Position numbers and translations under genes: made by a program
Source: CAZBYL01 sp964496275
GTDB lineage: Bacteria > Synergistota > Synergistia > Synergistales > Synergistaceae
Direction: 5' to 3'
DNA length: 64,000 bases
NCBI GenBank assembly: GCA_964496275.1
Contig: CAZBYL010000003.1
Span: forward strand, 1-64,000
The notes under the pieces: generated by a model
The model's input: only the letters and a program-made list of their open reading frames with translations
Told to the model about the DNA's origin: nothing
Databases searched by the model: none
In this document: positions 48,881-58,099 of the stretch, piece after piece
Layout: each line of letters opens with the position of its first letter
How positions within the stretch are numbered: position 1 is the stretch's first letter

Positions 48881-49561
48881 TTATATGGACGGCCAATCCG
48901 TCACTAAGATTTCTTCATTGCGTACGGTAATAACAGCGGGTTTCCCCCAAAAATCCGAGGAGGGGTCTATAATTCCGACCTTGTTTCCTATTCTGACCTG
49001 CTGAGATTCAATGGATCTGACTGTCAGGGACATATCATTATCTCCGTCACAGCCGGCATGCACAACCCCATGGAGACGTCCAAGAACAATAATATGGCCT
49101 CCTGCATATATCTCGGCGCCCATATTTACGTGTCCCATCACTATTATATCTCCATCGCCCGTAAGTTTCTGCCCCCCGCGTAAATTTCCTGTGTATAACA
49201 TCCCTTTAGCGGCAACAGATTCAACTCTGTTTGCATAGGCTACAGGGGGCTGCACAGCAGGATGTTCCTGACCTACTGTCTTTAGACCGATCTTCTCCAA
49301 GCAGGAAAGCGATGAAGGATCATCCGCAATCCACGCGTCAACAGCAGCTCCGGCAGGTTCGATAAAGCCCTTCCATATTTTTTGTACCAGGGACGGGGTG
49401 AAAACACGTGACTGCATGTCCATCGTGAGCCTGCTTCCGTCAAGTATTCTTCCGCCCTGTTCTGTCATGGACGCAAAATCATCGAGGAGCTGTCTCTCAC
49501 TTATGTCATCCGGAACGATGCACCTCAAAGCTCCCGCTTGATGTCCTTTCAGCTGTATCAT
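48881..49561 (-). CDS. minC: Septum site-determining protein MinC
   Basis: MinC inhibits FtsZ assembly when carried by MinD. The 226-residue protein has the N-terminal FtsZ-binding part and the C-terminal beta-helix domain (LRGGQKLTGDGDIIVMGHVN, AEIYAGGHIIVLGRLHGVVHAG). The ATG at 49561 is preferred because GGGG lies 7 nt upstream. It follows mrdA by 11 bp. Confidence 0.92.
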   Translation of the reverse strand: MIQLKGHQAGALRCIVPDDISERQLLDDFASMTEQGGRILDGSRLTMDMQSRVFTPSLVQKIWKGFIEPAGAAVDAWIADDPSSLSCLEKIGLKTVGQEHPAVQPPVAYANRVESVAAKGMLYTGNLRGGQKLTGDGDIIVMGHVNMGAEIYAGGHIIVLGRLHGVVHAGCDGDNDMSLTVRSIESQQVRIGNKVGIIDPSSDFWGKPAVITVRNEEILVTDWPSI

Positions 49562-49572
49562 CAGCACACCCC

Positions 49573-51351
49573 TTATTCTATATTTCCGGCCGAATCAACG
49601 GTGTCCGGCTCGTAACGCTTACCGTTGATAATATAACTTAACATCTTGCCCACGATGGGTCCCGTCACGGAGGAGCCGGCTTTACCCGCTTCCGCAATAG
49701 CGACGACGGCGTACCTCGGTTTATCAGCCGGCGCGTATCCGGCAAACCAAGCGTGGTCGTCACCCTGGCTGTTTTGTGCGGTTCCGGTCTTTCCTGCAAG
49801 AGAGACACCGAACGTGTTGGCCCTGCGCCCCGTACCGCTCTTTGTAACATCGAGCAGCCCTCTGCGCAAGACCGCAATTATAGCCGGATCCACTCCCAAT
49901 GGTTCATATTCTACAGGAGAAGCTGAATTTATCCTAGGCTTTAGCAGTTTTCCGCCATTTGCTACCGCAGCATACGCCCTCACCAATTGCACCGGCGTCA
50001 TAAGGACAAATCCCTGTCCGATCGAGTAGTTGACAGTATCTCCGCCATACCAGCTCTCTTTGAGACGCTTTTTTTTCCACGACGCTCCTGCAATTGTACC
50101 GTTGATCTCTCCGGTGAGGTCTATTCCTGTTTTTTCGCCGACTCCGTACTTAGCCGCCGTTGCAGTCAGTTTGTCAATTCCCAACCACTGAGCGACCTGG
50201 TAGAAGTATACGTCACAGGAATCTTTCAGCGCAGATGTCACATTTTCCGTTCCGTGTCCGGATCTCTTCCAACAGCGGAAAACTCTGTTGCCCAATTCAA
50301 AATATCCGGGGCACCTTACGGTTGTACTCGTAGATACCGTTCTGTTTTCAAGAGCGGAAGTCGCTGTTATTACCTTAAATGTCGACGCCGGCGGATAACC
50401 TCCGGAAATTGCTCTGTTCATCATGGGGCGTTCTTTGTGATCAGTGAGTATAGCCCATTCTTTATTGGATATGCCCCACGTAAGAGGATTTGGGTCATAA
50501 CTCGGAGATGAGTAGAGACACTTTACAGAACCGTCATTGATATCCATCGCGACTATTGCTCCGCGAAAATTTCCCATCAGCTCTGCGGCATAACGCTGCG
50601 CGGTAAGGTCAACGGTGAGGGTAACATCATGCCCGCGTTTCGATTCCGTGTATCTGATATTCCTAAGTTTTCTGCCCCTTGAGTTTACCTCTATTACCTC
50701 TTCACCCGGCGTTCCGAAAAGTTCTTCTTCATACCACGCTTCTATTCCATTTTTACCGATAGGATCTCCGCCTCTGTATACGTCAGACTTTTTTGATTCC
50801 AACTCTTCCTTTGTTATCTCAGCCACATATCCGACTATGTGAGCTGTAAACTGAGCGGCAGGATATGTTCTTCTCCACATCGGAGACAAAAAGAGCACCG
50901 TTCTGAAATCATTGTCCATAACAAGTTCCGCTATCTGTGTGAATGTAAGATTTGTGGCTATTGTTATAGCTCTGTACGGCGCGGAATACTGTTTTTGTAT
51001 AATTTCCTTGAGTTTTGCTTCGTCTATCGGAATACCGTTGCGAATCATAAGAGCCGAGACTTTTTTTATATTGTCATCCTTTTGAAGGTCAATGGGATAT
51101 CCATTAACGTTAAAAGTACGTACATTCACAGCCAAGGGAGCTCCGTATGCGTCAGTTATATTGCCTCTTGGAGGAAGCACTCTAAGTATTCTGAGTCTAT
51201 TCTGTGAAGCAAGGTTTACATATTCGTCCGACTTTATTATTTGGAAAAAAACGAGCCCAAGCACAAGCAATGCAAACGTAAGAAGTATCAGCCCTTGTAA
51301 GACTCTGATACGCAGCTCCGTATTAAAACGGTCATACTGAGAATCATACAT
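49573..51351 (-). CDS. mrdA: Penicillin-binding protein 2 (MrdA)
   Basis: MrdA is the elongasome transpeptidase that works with RodA. The 592-residue class B PBP has one N-terminal transmembrane helix (about 18-41), a pedestal region with RILRVLPPRGNITDAYG, and a transpeptidase domain with the STFK nucleophile (in PPASTFKVI), SCD and KTGTA. It overlaps mreD by 8 bp. Confidence 0.95.
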   Translation of the reverse strand: MYDSQYDRFNTELRIRVLQGLILLTFALLVLGLVFFQIIKSDEYVNLASQNRLRILRVLPPRGNITDAYGAPLAVNVRTFNVNGYPIDLQKDDNIKKVSALMIRNGIPIDEAKLKEIIQKQYSAPYRAITIATNLTFTQIAELVMDNDFRTVLFLSPMWRRTYPAAQFTAHIVGYVAEITKEELESKKSDVYRGGDPIGKNGIEAWYEEELFGTPGEEVIEVNSRGRKLRNIRYTESKRGHDVTLTVDLTAQRYAAELMGNFRGAIVAMDINDGSVKCLYSSPSYDPNPLTWGISNKEWAILTDHKERPMMNRAISGGYPPASTFKVITATSALENRTVSTSTTVRCPGYFELGNRVFRCWKRSGHGTENVTSALKDSCDVYFYQVAQWLGIDKLTATAAKYGVGEKTGIDLTGEINGTIAGASWKKKRLKESWYGGDTVNYSIGQGFVLMTPVQLVRAYAAVANGGKLLKPRINSASPVEYEPLGVDPAIIAVLRRGLLDVTKSGTGRRANTFGVSLAGKTGTAQNSQGDDHAWFAGYAPADKPRYAVVAIAEAGKAGSSVTGPIVGKMLSYIINGKRYEPDTVDSAGNIE

Positions 51352-51811
51352 GTCTGTCGTAGACCTTCCAGAAGAAGAGAGAGATCAGAGCTATGACAGG
51401 CACTGTCAGCAGCATTTGAACCAATATCTGCCGAAAGGCGACCTGGCTCGGTATCGTCCAGAATAGGATGTAGCACACTCCCATAAAGAGCTGAGACATA
51501 GTTAAGAAAAAAACAAACAGCGGCAAAGAACGTCCTTGTGCCGGAGCTTTATGCCACAAATAACAGGCCAGCCCAACTGCGGCGGCACTTGTTGCGGCTG
51601 TCAGTCCGGGCAGGTTTGTCCACCTGAGATCCCATAAAAAGCCTCCTAAAAAGGCAGCCCATATATAGAAGATTTGCCGTTTTTTGTCGGAATTTGAAAG
51701 TAATGCCGACATAATCACCGTCATGAGGTAAAAATCAGGTACGGTGAATATTCCCATTGCCAAAACCTGCATAAAATCTTTAAGAAACCATATAGTTATC
51801 AGTGTAAACAT
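51344..51811 (-). CDS. mreD: Rod shape-determining protein MreD
   Basis: The 155-residue membrane protein has five or six hydrophobic helices and the family segment FLGGFLWDLRW. It lies between mreC (1-bp overlap) and mrdA (8-bp overlap). The sequence family is weakly conserved, so position supports the call strongly. Confidence 0.88.
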   Translation of the reverse strand: MFTLITIWFLKDFMQVLAMGIFTVPDFYLMTVIMSALLSNSDKKRQIFYIWAAFLGGFLWDLRWTNLPGLTAATSAAAVGLACYLWHKAPAQGRSLPLFVFFLTMSQLFMGVCYILFWTIPSQVAFRQILVQMLLTVPVIALISLFFWKVYDRHV

Positions 51812-52596
51812 TATTTTACAGACCTCTGAGATACGAAAACATCAACATTATATAGCTGCGTAAGGTGCGCGCCGGCTCTTATTTTCATCTCTATGAACCC
51901 ATCACGAACTTCACCGGAATTTAGTATTGTACCGATGGGAACTCCGGGGGGGATTCTGTCGTTCATAAGCGACGTGGATATGGTCATTCCGGTTTTCAGT
52001 TTTCTCTCTTCCGGTATGTACAAAAGTTTCAGATTACCGTTATCATCACCGTTAACCACGCCCAAGTCTCTCGTAGCATCAACCGCAGCAGCAATCAAAA
52101 ACGACGACGATGTTATCAGTTCTATCCAAGAATAATCTTTACCGGCAAAGACAACGCGCCCGATAAGATGCCCTTCAGACATAACGGCAGCACCTTCGGC
52201 AACACCGTGCGTTGTTCCTCTGTCTATTCGAATTTCCTGCCACCATCGTTCCGGATACCGCAGTGTGACCCTGCCTCTTACATACCCCTGAGCGACAGGC
52301 ACAACCACGGCATTAGCCCGCTGCAAAGCCTCCGACATTTGAAAATTTTTTATTTCCAAGGATGAGACTCTTTCCTGGAGGCTTTTTCTCTCGAGCACCC
52401 AGTTACTGCTGAAAGTAACAATATTTCTGATTTCAAAAGCGGGCTTTTCGGGATAATAGAGCACAGCGTTCATTCCGTTGACAAGAGCGCGCTGTGCACC
52501 CGGAAGCGCCATCAGTATAAGTAAAACAACTATGCCCAGCAACACGGCAACAGCACTGTGAAGCCAGGGGCGTACTTCTCTTGCAAGCCCTTTCAT
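51811..52596 (-). CDS. mreC: Rod shape-determining protein MreC
   Basis: The 261-residue protein has one N-terminal membrane helix (about 15-30), a coiled coil (about 70-100) and the periplasmic beta domain with GYVRGRV, WWQEIRIDRGTTHGVAEG and HLIGRVV. MreC connects MreB to PBP2 and RodA. It is separated from mreB by an unusually long 283-bp gap. Confidence 0.93.
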   Translation of the reverse strand: MKGLAREVRPWLHSAVAVLLGIVVLLILMALPGAQRALVNGMNAVLYYPEKPAFEIRNIVTFSSNWVLERKSLQERVSSLEIKNFQMSEALQRANAVVVPVAQGYVRGRVTLRYPERWWQEIRIDRGTTHGVAEGAAVMSEGHLIGRVVFAGKDYSWIELITSSSFLIAAAVDATRDLGVVNGDDNGNLKLLYIPEERKLKTGMTISTSLMNDRIPPGVPIGTILNSGEVRDGFIEMKIRAGAHLTQLYNVDVFVSQRSVK

Positions 52597-52879
52597 TCTA
52601 AGATCCCTTCCCTATCCGCAAACATGACAAGTCACTTGAAGCCGAAGCCGCCGATTGCACAGACCGCAGGAGACAGTAACCTGCTGCTGTGCAAACAGAC
52701 AATCGCAGGCAACAGCAGTCCGCACACAACAAAACAAAACCGCGAGAAAGCACCCGACTGAGGCTGACACGGCGGCACGCCGCATTCAATTAACAACTCT
52801 CAATCTCTGAAATAACACCATCTCCGGCATGAGAGAGCGGACATTGCAGTCCTTCCGTTTGTCTCTGATTAGGCTTTCT

Positions 52880-53924
52880 CTAGCTTCCCTGTCTTTCCAC
52901 CATAATTGATATACTGTTTTTATCGTCAGGTTTTTCAAGAATTTTGCCAAGTCCCATCGCAACGGAATACAGCGGCTGTTCTGCGACATGTACAGGCACG
53001 TTCAGCGCATCCGCAAACCGCATATCAAGACCGCGGAGCTGTGATGTTCCCCCAGTCAGCACTATTCCCTGATCGACAATGTCTCTTACAAGCTCGGGCG
53101 GCGTGTGCTCGATTGTGGATCTTATAGTATCTTCCATCTGGAGGATTATGGGTTCGATAGCCTCTCTCACCTCAGGCGATCCTATACGTACAACTTTAGG
53201 CAGGCCGTCAACGAGATCGCGCCCTTTTTAATTCCTGTTCGAGAGGGAGAGCCGAGCCTACGCTAATTTTAATTTCTTCCGCAGTGCTTTCTCCGATTGC
53301 CAATGTGTAATTTTGACGAAGCATGGATACGATTGCTTCATCAAGAGTGTCCCCCGCAACACGTACCGCGTGATTCAGCACTATTCCGCCGAGCGACAGC
53401 ACGGCAACCTCGCAAGTGCCGCCGCCCATGTTGACAACCATGCTGCCCTGGGGTTCGTATATAGGCATTCCTATGCCCACAGCAGCAGCGAAAGGTTCTT
53501 CGACGACAAAGGCCTCCTTGGCTCCTGCGGCAAGTGTTACTTCGACAACTGCTCTTTTCTCAACCTCCGTTACACTGGCAGGCACGCAAACCGCAACCCG
53601 CGGAAAGGAGAACATTCCGTTGCTCCCTATGGCGCTTCTCATATAGTGGCGAATCATGTGTTCTGTCATTTCAAAATCGGCTATGACACCATGAGAGAGA
53701 GGACGTATCGTTGATATACCAACAGGCGTACGTCCAATCATCTTCTTTGCGTCAGATCCGAAAGCTATTATTTCTTTGTTGCCCTTCCTTCCGAGATTGC
53801 GTACAGCTATTACAGAAGGCTCATTTATTACTATCCCTTTTGATTTTACGTATATAACTGTATTTACCGTACCTATATCTATCCCTATTTCATGGTTAAA
53901 TATGTTTGGTCTGAAGTTGAACAC
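52880..53924 (-). CDS. mreB: Rod shape-determining protein MreB, frameshifted in this sequence
   Basis: MreB is the actin-like filament protein of the elongasome. The first part (GIDIGTVNTVIYV, PLSHGVIADF, VEEPFAAAVGIGMP, GGGTCEVAVLSLGG) runs to a stop soon after LEQELK. The C-terminal part (from REAIEPIILQMED to the end, with VLTGGTSQLRGL) is in another frame. Dropping one A from the five-A run at 53225-53229 joins them as ELKGRDLVDGLPK, matching the conserved GRDLV motif and giving 347 residues, the normal length. A sequencing error is likely; the whole mre/min block is otherwise intact. The GTG at 53924 follows AGGTGG. Confidence 0.92.
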
Positions 53925-54008
53925 AAAAGCCACCTGCTTTCAAAAATTTCCTTGCATAAGAAGAAATATACCTAATGAGCGATTATCTCATTTTTTTACA
54001 AAAAAACA

Positions 54009-54665
54009 TCATGGTACTTGCGTAAGCAAACCGTTTGCAGCCACAAAATGTCCAATCAGTTTTACTCCCAACAGTTCAAGTCCCGATCTTATATTATCTG
54101 TGAGACAGATATCCTCCCTGCTGGCGTACGGTGTGCCATCGGGATGGTTGTGTATCAGGACTAAGCTTGAGGCATTTAATCGTACAGCTTTCCTGTAAAA
54201 GACAGGTATATCCATAAACGCTCCTGACTGACCGCCGTACGATATGATCTCTTCTTCTATAACACGATCTTTAGCATCGATGAATAGCGCGAATATCTGC
54301 TCTCTGTCCATAAATTTAGTATCAATAGCAATGGCTTCGGCACATTGCTGCCACGAGCTTCTCTCCGCATTCTTCAATACGGCAATCCTTTTGCCTAATT
54401 CTATGACAGCAGCAAGAGTTGCAACTTTTGACTCCTTCAGCCCTTTTTCCTGCATCAATTCCGATGTGGATGCTCTGCACAGTCCCTCAAGTCCGCCGAA
54501 ACGGTCAAGAAGAGAGGCAGAGAACGTAAGAACATCCTCACCTTTAACTCCGGTTCTCATTAGAACGGCAATAAGCTCTACTGTTGAAAGAGAAGACGCA
54601 CCTTTTGTCAGCAATTTTTCGCGCGGCATTTCTTCCGCAGAGAGATGTGCCAGGCGCATAACCAT
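54009..54665 (-). CDS. radC: RadC family JAB domain protein
   Basis: The 218-residue protein has an N-terminal helix-hairpin-helix part (EMPREKLLTKGASSLSTVELIAVLM) and a C-terminal JAB/MPN metalloprotein domain with HNHPDGTPYASREDICLTD. Its true function is unsettled; the historic DNA repair role has been questioned. It precedes mreB, as in many Firmicutes. ATG at 54665 or 54659 are both possible. Confidence 0.92.
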   Translation of the reverse strand: MVMRLAHLSAEEMPREKLLTKGASSLSTVELIAVLMRTGVKGEDVLTFSASLLDRFGGLEGLCRASTSELMQEKGLKESKVATLAAVIELGKRIAVLKNAERSSWQQCAEAIAIDTKFMDREQIFALFIDAKDRVIEEEIISYGGQSGAFMDIPVFYRKAVRLNASSLVLIHNHPDGTPYASREDICLTDNIRSGLELLGVKLIGHFVAANGLLTQVP

Positions 54666-54666
54666 T

Positions 54667-55296
54667 TTACCTCGGCCAGTAGGGGTTATACTGCCTTTCC
54701 GCCCCTATTGTAGTCTCGGGGCCGTGCCCCGGGAATACCCTCATTTTGTCCGGCAAGTCCTGCAGTTTTTTCAGAGATTCGATAAGCACCGCCTCATCCC
54801 CGCCCGGAAGATCGCTTCTCCCTATTGACCTTGCAAATAGGGTGTCTCCCGAAATAAGCATATGCTCTTCACCCTCTGATATCAAAAGGCATATTCCGCC
54901 CTCTGTGTGTCCCGGAGTGTGAATAACTTTTATGTTCATCTCGCCAACAGTCAGTACTTCACCGTCTTTAAGCTCTCTATCCGCCGCGCTCATAGCCAAA
55001 GGCTCACCCATCATTGAAGAGAGATTTTTTGAGGGGTCCGTAAGCGCCGCGGCATCTGCATAATGTACAGCAACACCGTTTTCAGAAAGGTTCCTCAACT
55101 CCGGTATGCCACCAATGTGGTCACCGTGCCCATGAGTCAGTATTATCCAGTGTATGTGTATGTCGTTATTGCGTATAAAATTTTCGACGTCTTCAGCAGG
55201 TCCGCCCGGATCTACCACGATACCGTTGCCCTTTGAATCCCACACTAAGTAGCAGTTCGTCCAAAGCGAACCTAGCGCAAATCTTTTAATCTTCAA
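54667..55296 (-). CDS. Metallo-beta-lactamase fold hydrolase (glyoxalase II-like)
   Basis: The 209-residue protein has the metal motif THGHGDHIGGIPEL, HTPGHTEGGICLL and ISGDTLF, matching the YcbL/glyoxalase II-like MBL hydrolases. The substrate is unknown. The start is a TTG at 55296, with AAGGAG 8 nt upstream; a GTG three codons earlier sits in that site. It follows dtd. Confidence 0.88.
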   Translation of the reverse strand: MKIKRFALGSLWTNCYLVWDSKGNGIVVDPGGPAEDVENFIRNNDIHIHWIILTHGHGDHIGGIPELRNLSENGVAVHYADAAALTDPSKNLSSMMGEPLAMSAADRELKDGEVLTVGEMNIKVIHTPGHTEGGICLLISEGEEHMLISGDTLFARSIGRSDLPGGDEAVLIESLKKLQDLPDKMRVFPGHGPETTIGAERQYNPYWPR

Positions 55297-55301
55297 TAAT
55301 T

Positions 55302-55745
55302 TCACTCCTTGGTGTCAATCATAAGAGTAACAGGCCCATCATTGCATATATCAACCTGCATATGCGCCTGAAAAACTCCTGTAGCCGTTTTAATCCCGTA
55401 AAGGGATATTGCCGCAACAAATTTTTCGTACATTTCATTGGCAAAAACAGGTTCCGCAGCCTTAACCCATGACGGTCTGCGCCCTTTTTTGCAATCACCG
55501 CAAAGCGTGAACTGTGAGACAATAAGTATATCGCCGTTAACATCTTTTACGGATAAATTCATTTTGCCGTCTTCATCATCAAAAATACGCAAGTTGATTA
55601 TTTTCTCGGCAAGCCATTGTATATCTTTCTCCGTGTCACCGGGAACAACCCCAAGAAAAACGCACAATCCTCCACCTATTTCGCCGGTGATACTGCCGGA
55701 CACAGCAACTCCTGCCCGTGAAACCCGCTGTAAAAGCGCTTTCAA
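55302..55745 (-). CDS. dtd: D-aminoacyl-tRNA deacylase Dtd
   Basis: Dtd removes D-amino acids (and Gly from tRNA-Ala) from tRNA. The 147-residue protein has RVSRAGVAV, the catalytic SQFTL motif and the second motif NDGPVT. It starts 5 bp after the rel stop. The rel-dtd order is widely conserved. Confidence 0.95.
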   Translation of the reverse strand: MKALLQRVSRAGVAVSGSITGEIGGGLCVFLGVVPGDTEKDIQWLAEKIINLRIFDDEDGKMNLSVKDVNGDILIVSQFTLCGDCKKGRRPSWVKAAEPVFANEMYEKFVAAISLYGIKTATGVFQAHMQVDICNDGPVTLMIDTKE

Positions 55746-55750
55746 AGAAC

Positions 55751-58072
55751 CTACCCCCTGATAATTTCTATGATACCGGATATTGTATTTAGTCTTGCTA
55801 TTATCCTATATAGGTGTTCTAAATCTCGCACTTGAACATCTGCGATAACTCTGGTTCTTGAATTATTCACCACGTTAGCCCTTATAGCAGCTATGTTACC
55901 CTCCATAGCAGTTATTCCCTGAACAATATCACCAAAGAGAGTAGATTTATCAACACCCTCTACTTTTATTCTGGCAGTATAGCGCGAATTTTTAAGACGC
56001 CCCCATGAGACAGCCACTTTTTTGTCGGGGTCTGTTTTATCAATATTTGGGCAGTCCTGCCTGTGAACAGTGATTCCTCTGCTCTGTGTTACTGCACCGA
56101 CAATGGGGTCACCAGGTATGGGACGGCAACACTGTGCAAGCGAGACAAGAACGCCTTGAGCACCTTCAACAATAATTTCGGAATCAGCCTCTTTACGCTG
56201 AGGCGGTGCTTGCTGAGGGATAGGCTCAGGCTGGGCTTTTGTATCTGTCGAAGTTATTCTTCCGAAAACACTCGGTGCGGTGTGGTTGCCTGTTCCGACA
56301 GAAACGATCATTTCCTCTAAATTTAGGTATCCCATTTCCCTTGCGACAAAGTTCAGTTGCGGCGCAAGTGTTTCCAAAGGATTTACCATACCAGGGTTGC
56401 GTCTTAAAGCCTCTTTTTCAAGAAGCTCTTTGCCGCGTTTTATTTTTTCTTCACGTTCCTGCCTATCTTGCTGACGGAACCAAGCTTTTATTTTATTCCT
56501 TGTCCTTGTTGATTTCGCAATTTTCAGCCAGTCTCTGGAGGGTTTAGCCTGCGGCGATGTCAAAATTCTAACGATGTCGCCATTTTGCAATTCTTGATCC
56601 ATCGGGGCAATTCTCCCGTTGACCATAGCACCGACACACTTGTGTCCTATTTCAGTATGGATAGCGTAAGCAAAATCTATCGGAGTAGAGCCGTTAGGTA
56701 CAGATATGACAGTCCCCTTGGGAGTGAATACAAAGACTTCACTTGAAAGGACATCTGTTTTTAGATTGTCAAGGAAATTTGCGCCTACGCTGGCTTCGTC
56801 TTCCTGACCCTCCGGCGCGGCCTCAAGAGCTTTTCTTATCCAAGTAAGCCCCTTGTCCAGATTATTTATTTTTGATTTTGCTCCCTCTTTGTAATTCCAG
56901 TGGGCAGCTATACCATACTCAGCCAACGAGTGCATTTCCTGAGTCCTGATTTGCACCTCAAGAGGCTCTCCTGTCGGACCGACCACCGTTGTGTGAAGAG
57001 ACTGGTACATATTGCTTTTCGGGTTTGCTATGTAGTCATCAAACTGCCCCGGAATCGGCTTCCAGATTGTATGAACGATTCCGAGCACCTGGTAGCACTC
57101 AGCCACGCTTTTGACAATTACGCGCAATGCGAGTAAGTCATAGAGCTGATCCAAGGACAAGTTTTTCCGGCGCATTTTCTCATATATGCTGTAAAAATGC
57201 TTAGGACGTCCTTTAATTGAGATGTCCAGCCCTTCCTCGCGTACTTTTTCGGAAAGGACATCCATTGCTTCTTTTATAATCATTTCACGCTCGGGGAGTT
57301 TTTTCCTCACTCTGCGTTTTATGTCATAGTACATTTCAGGATCTAATATACGAAAAGATAGGTCCTCAAGTTCTCGCTTAACCTGGTAGATTCCAAGCCT
57401 ATGCGCCAGCGGTGCATATATTTCAAGTGTTTCATGCGCGATTGAAAGCTGTTTTTCTCTGCGGTGAGAAGAAATTGTTCTCATATTGTGGAGGCGATCC
57501 GCCAGTTTTATTAGGACAACGCGTATATCTTTCGCCATGACAACAAACATTTTGCGAAGATTTTCTGCTTGGTAATCTTCGACAGTCTTAAACGGCAGCT
57601 TCCCAAGTTTTGTAACACCGTCTACAAGAGTAACAACGCCCGCGCCAAATTTTTCCTGCAAAGTTTCGGCTTTTACCGGAGTATCTTCAAGCACATCATG
57701 AAGCAGAGCGGCAATAATCGCCTCTCTGTCAATTTCCATACCTGCAAGTATTGAAGCGACACTCACTGTATGTATGATATAAGGGTCTCCGCTGTAGCGG
57801 CGTTGGTCACCGTGAGCAACAGACGCAAATACAAAAGCCTCTCCCACTGACTTCATGTCATCTCTTGAAAGATACTTGTGTGCCTTCGCCCACAAATCCT
57901 GCCACGCCAAGCGTAAGGAGGCTACCCTCTGATTTTCAGGGATACGCCCCCAGTAACCCTCAAGCAAGGCTTGGTAGTCATTTACAGAAGTTGAACCTTT
58001 ATCCTTTTTTGATATTTCTGAAAGGTGAGCTGTTCTCACATTCAGCGGAGCGGCAGACTTATCGTTGACCAT
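55751..58072 (-). CDS. rel: Bifunctional (p)ppGpp synthetase/hydrolase Rel
   Basis: The 773-residue protein is a long RelA/SpoT homologue. Its domain order is an HD hydrolase (HGDQRRYSGDPYIIH and HDVLEDT), synthetase (RPKHFYSIYEKM, YDLLALRVIV, YQSLHTTVVGP), TGS (VFTPKGTVISVPNGSTPIDFAY), zinc-finger/helical, and ACT (INNSRTRVIADVQ-type end). Intact HD residues point to a bifunctional enzyme. The ATG at 58072 has GGTGA upstream; a TTG two codons earlier is possible. Confidence 0.95.
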   Translation of the reverse strand: MVNDKSAAPLNVRTAHLSEISKKDKGSTSVNDYQALLEGYWGRIPENQRVASLRLAWQDLWAKAHKYLSRDDMKSVGEAFVFASVAHGDQRRYSGDPYIIHTVSVASILAGMEIDREAIIAALLHDVLEDTPVKAETLQEKFGAGVVTLVDGVTKLGKLPFKTVEDYQAENLRKMFVVMAKDIRVVLIKLADRLHNMRTISSHRREKQLSIAHETLEIYAPLAHRLGIYQVKRELEDLSFRILDPEMYYDIKRRVRKKLPEREMIIKEAMDVLSEKVREEGLDISIKGRPKHFYSIYEKMRRKNLSLDQLYDLLALRVIVKSVAECYQVLGIVHTIWKPIPGQFDDYIANPKSNMYQSLHTTVVGPTGEPLEVQIRTQEMHSLAEYGIAAHWNYKEGAKSKINNLDKGLTWIRKALEAAPEGQEDEASVGANFLDNLKTDVLSSEVFVFTPKGTVISVPNGSTPIDFAYAIHTEIGHKCVGAMVNGRIAPMDQELQNGDIVRILTSPQAKPSRDWLKIAKSTRTRNKIKAWFRQQDRQEREEKIKRGKELLEKEALRRNPGMVNPLETLAPQLNFVAREMGYLNLEEMIVSVGTGNHTAPSVFGRITSTDTKAQPEPIPQQAPPQRKEADSEIIVEGAQGVLVSLAQCCRPIPGDPIVGAVTQSRGITVHRQDCPNIDKTDPDKKVAVSWGRLKNSRYTARIKVEGVDKSTLFGDIVQGITAMEGNIAAIRANVVNNSRTRVIADVQVRDLEHLYRIIARLNTISGIIEIIRG

Positions 58073-58099
58073 TGTCAAATCACCACCATCAATTGACTC

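Noticed and set aside
52598..52789. 63-codon Cys-rich frame between mreB and mreC
   Set aside because: TTG start with weak Shine-Dalgarno sequence, no resemblance to a family, and unusual composition; kept only as a remark on the gap.
53220..53235. Programmed frameshift in mreB
   Set aside because: The A-rich site would suit a -1 slip, but the MreB frame needs the opposite phase (+1); a sequencing error is simpler.
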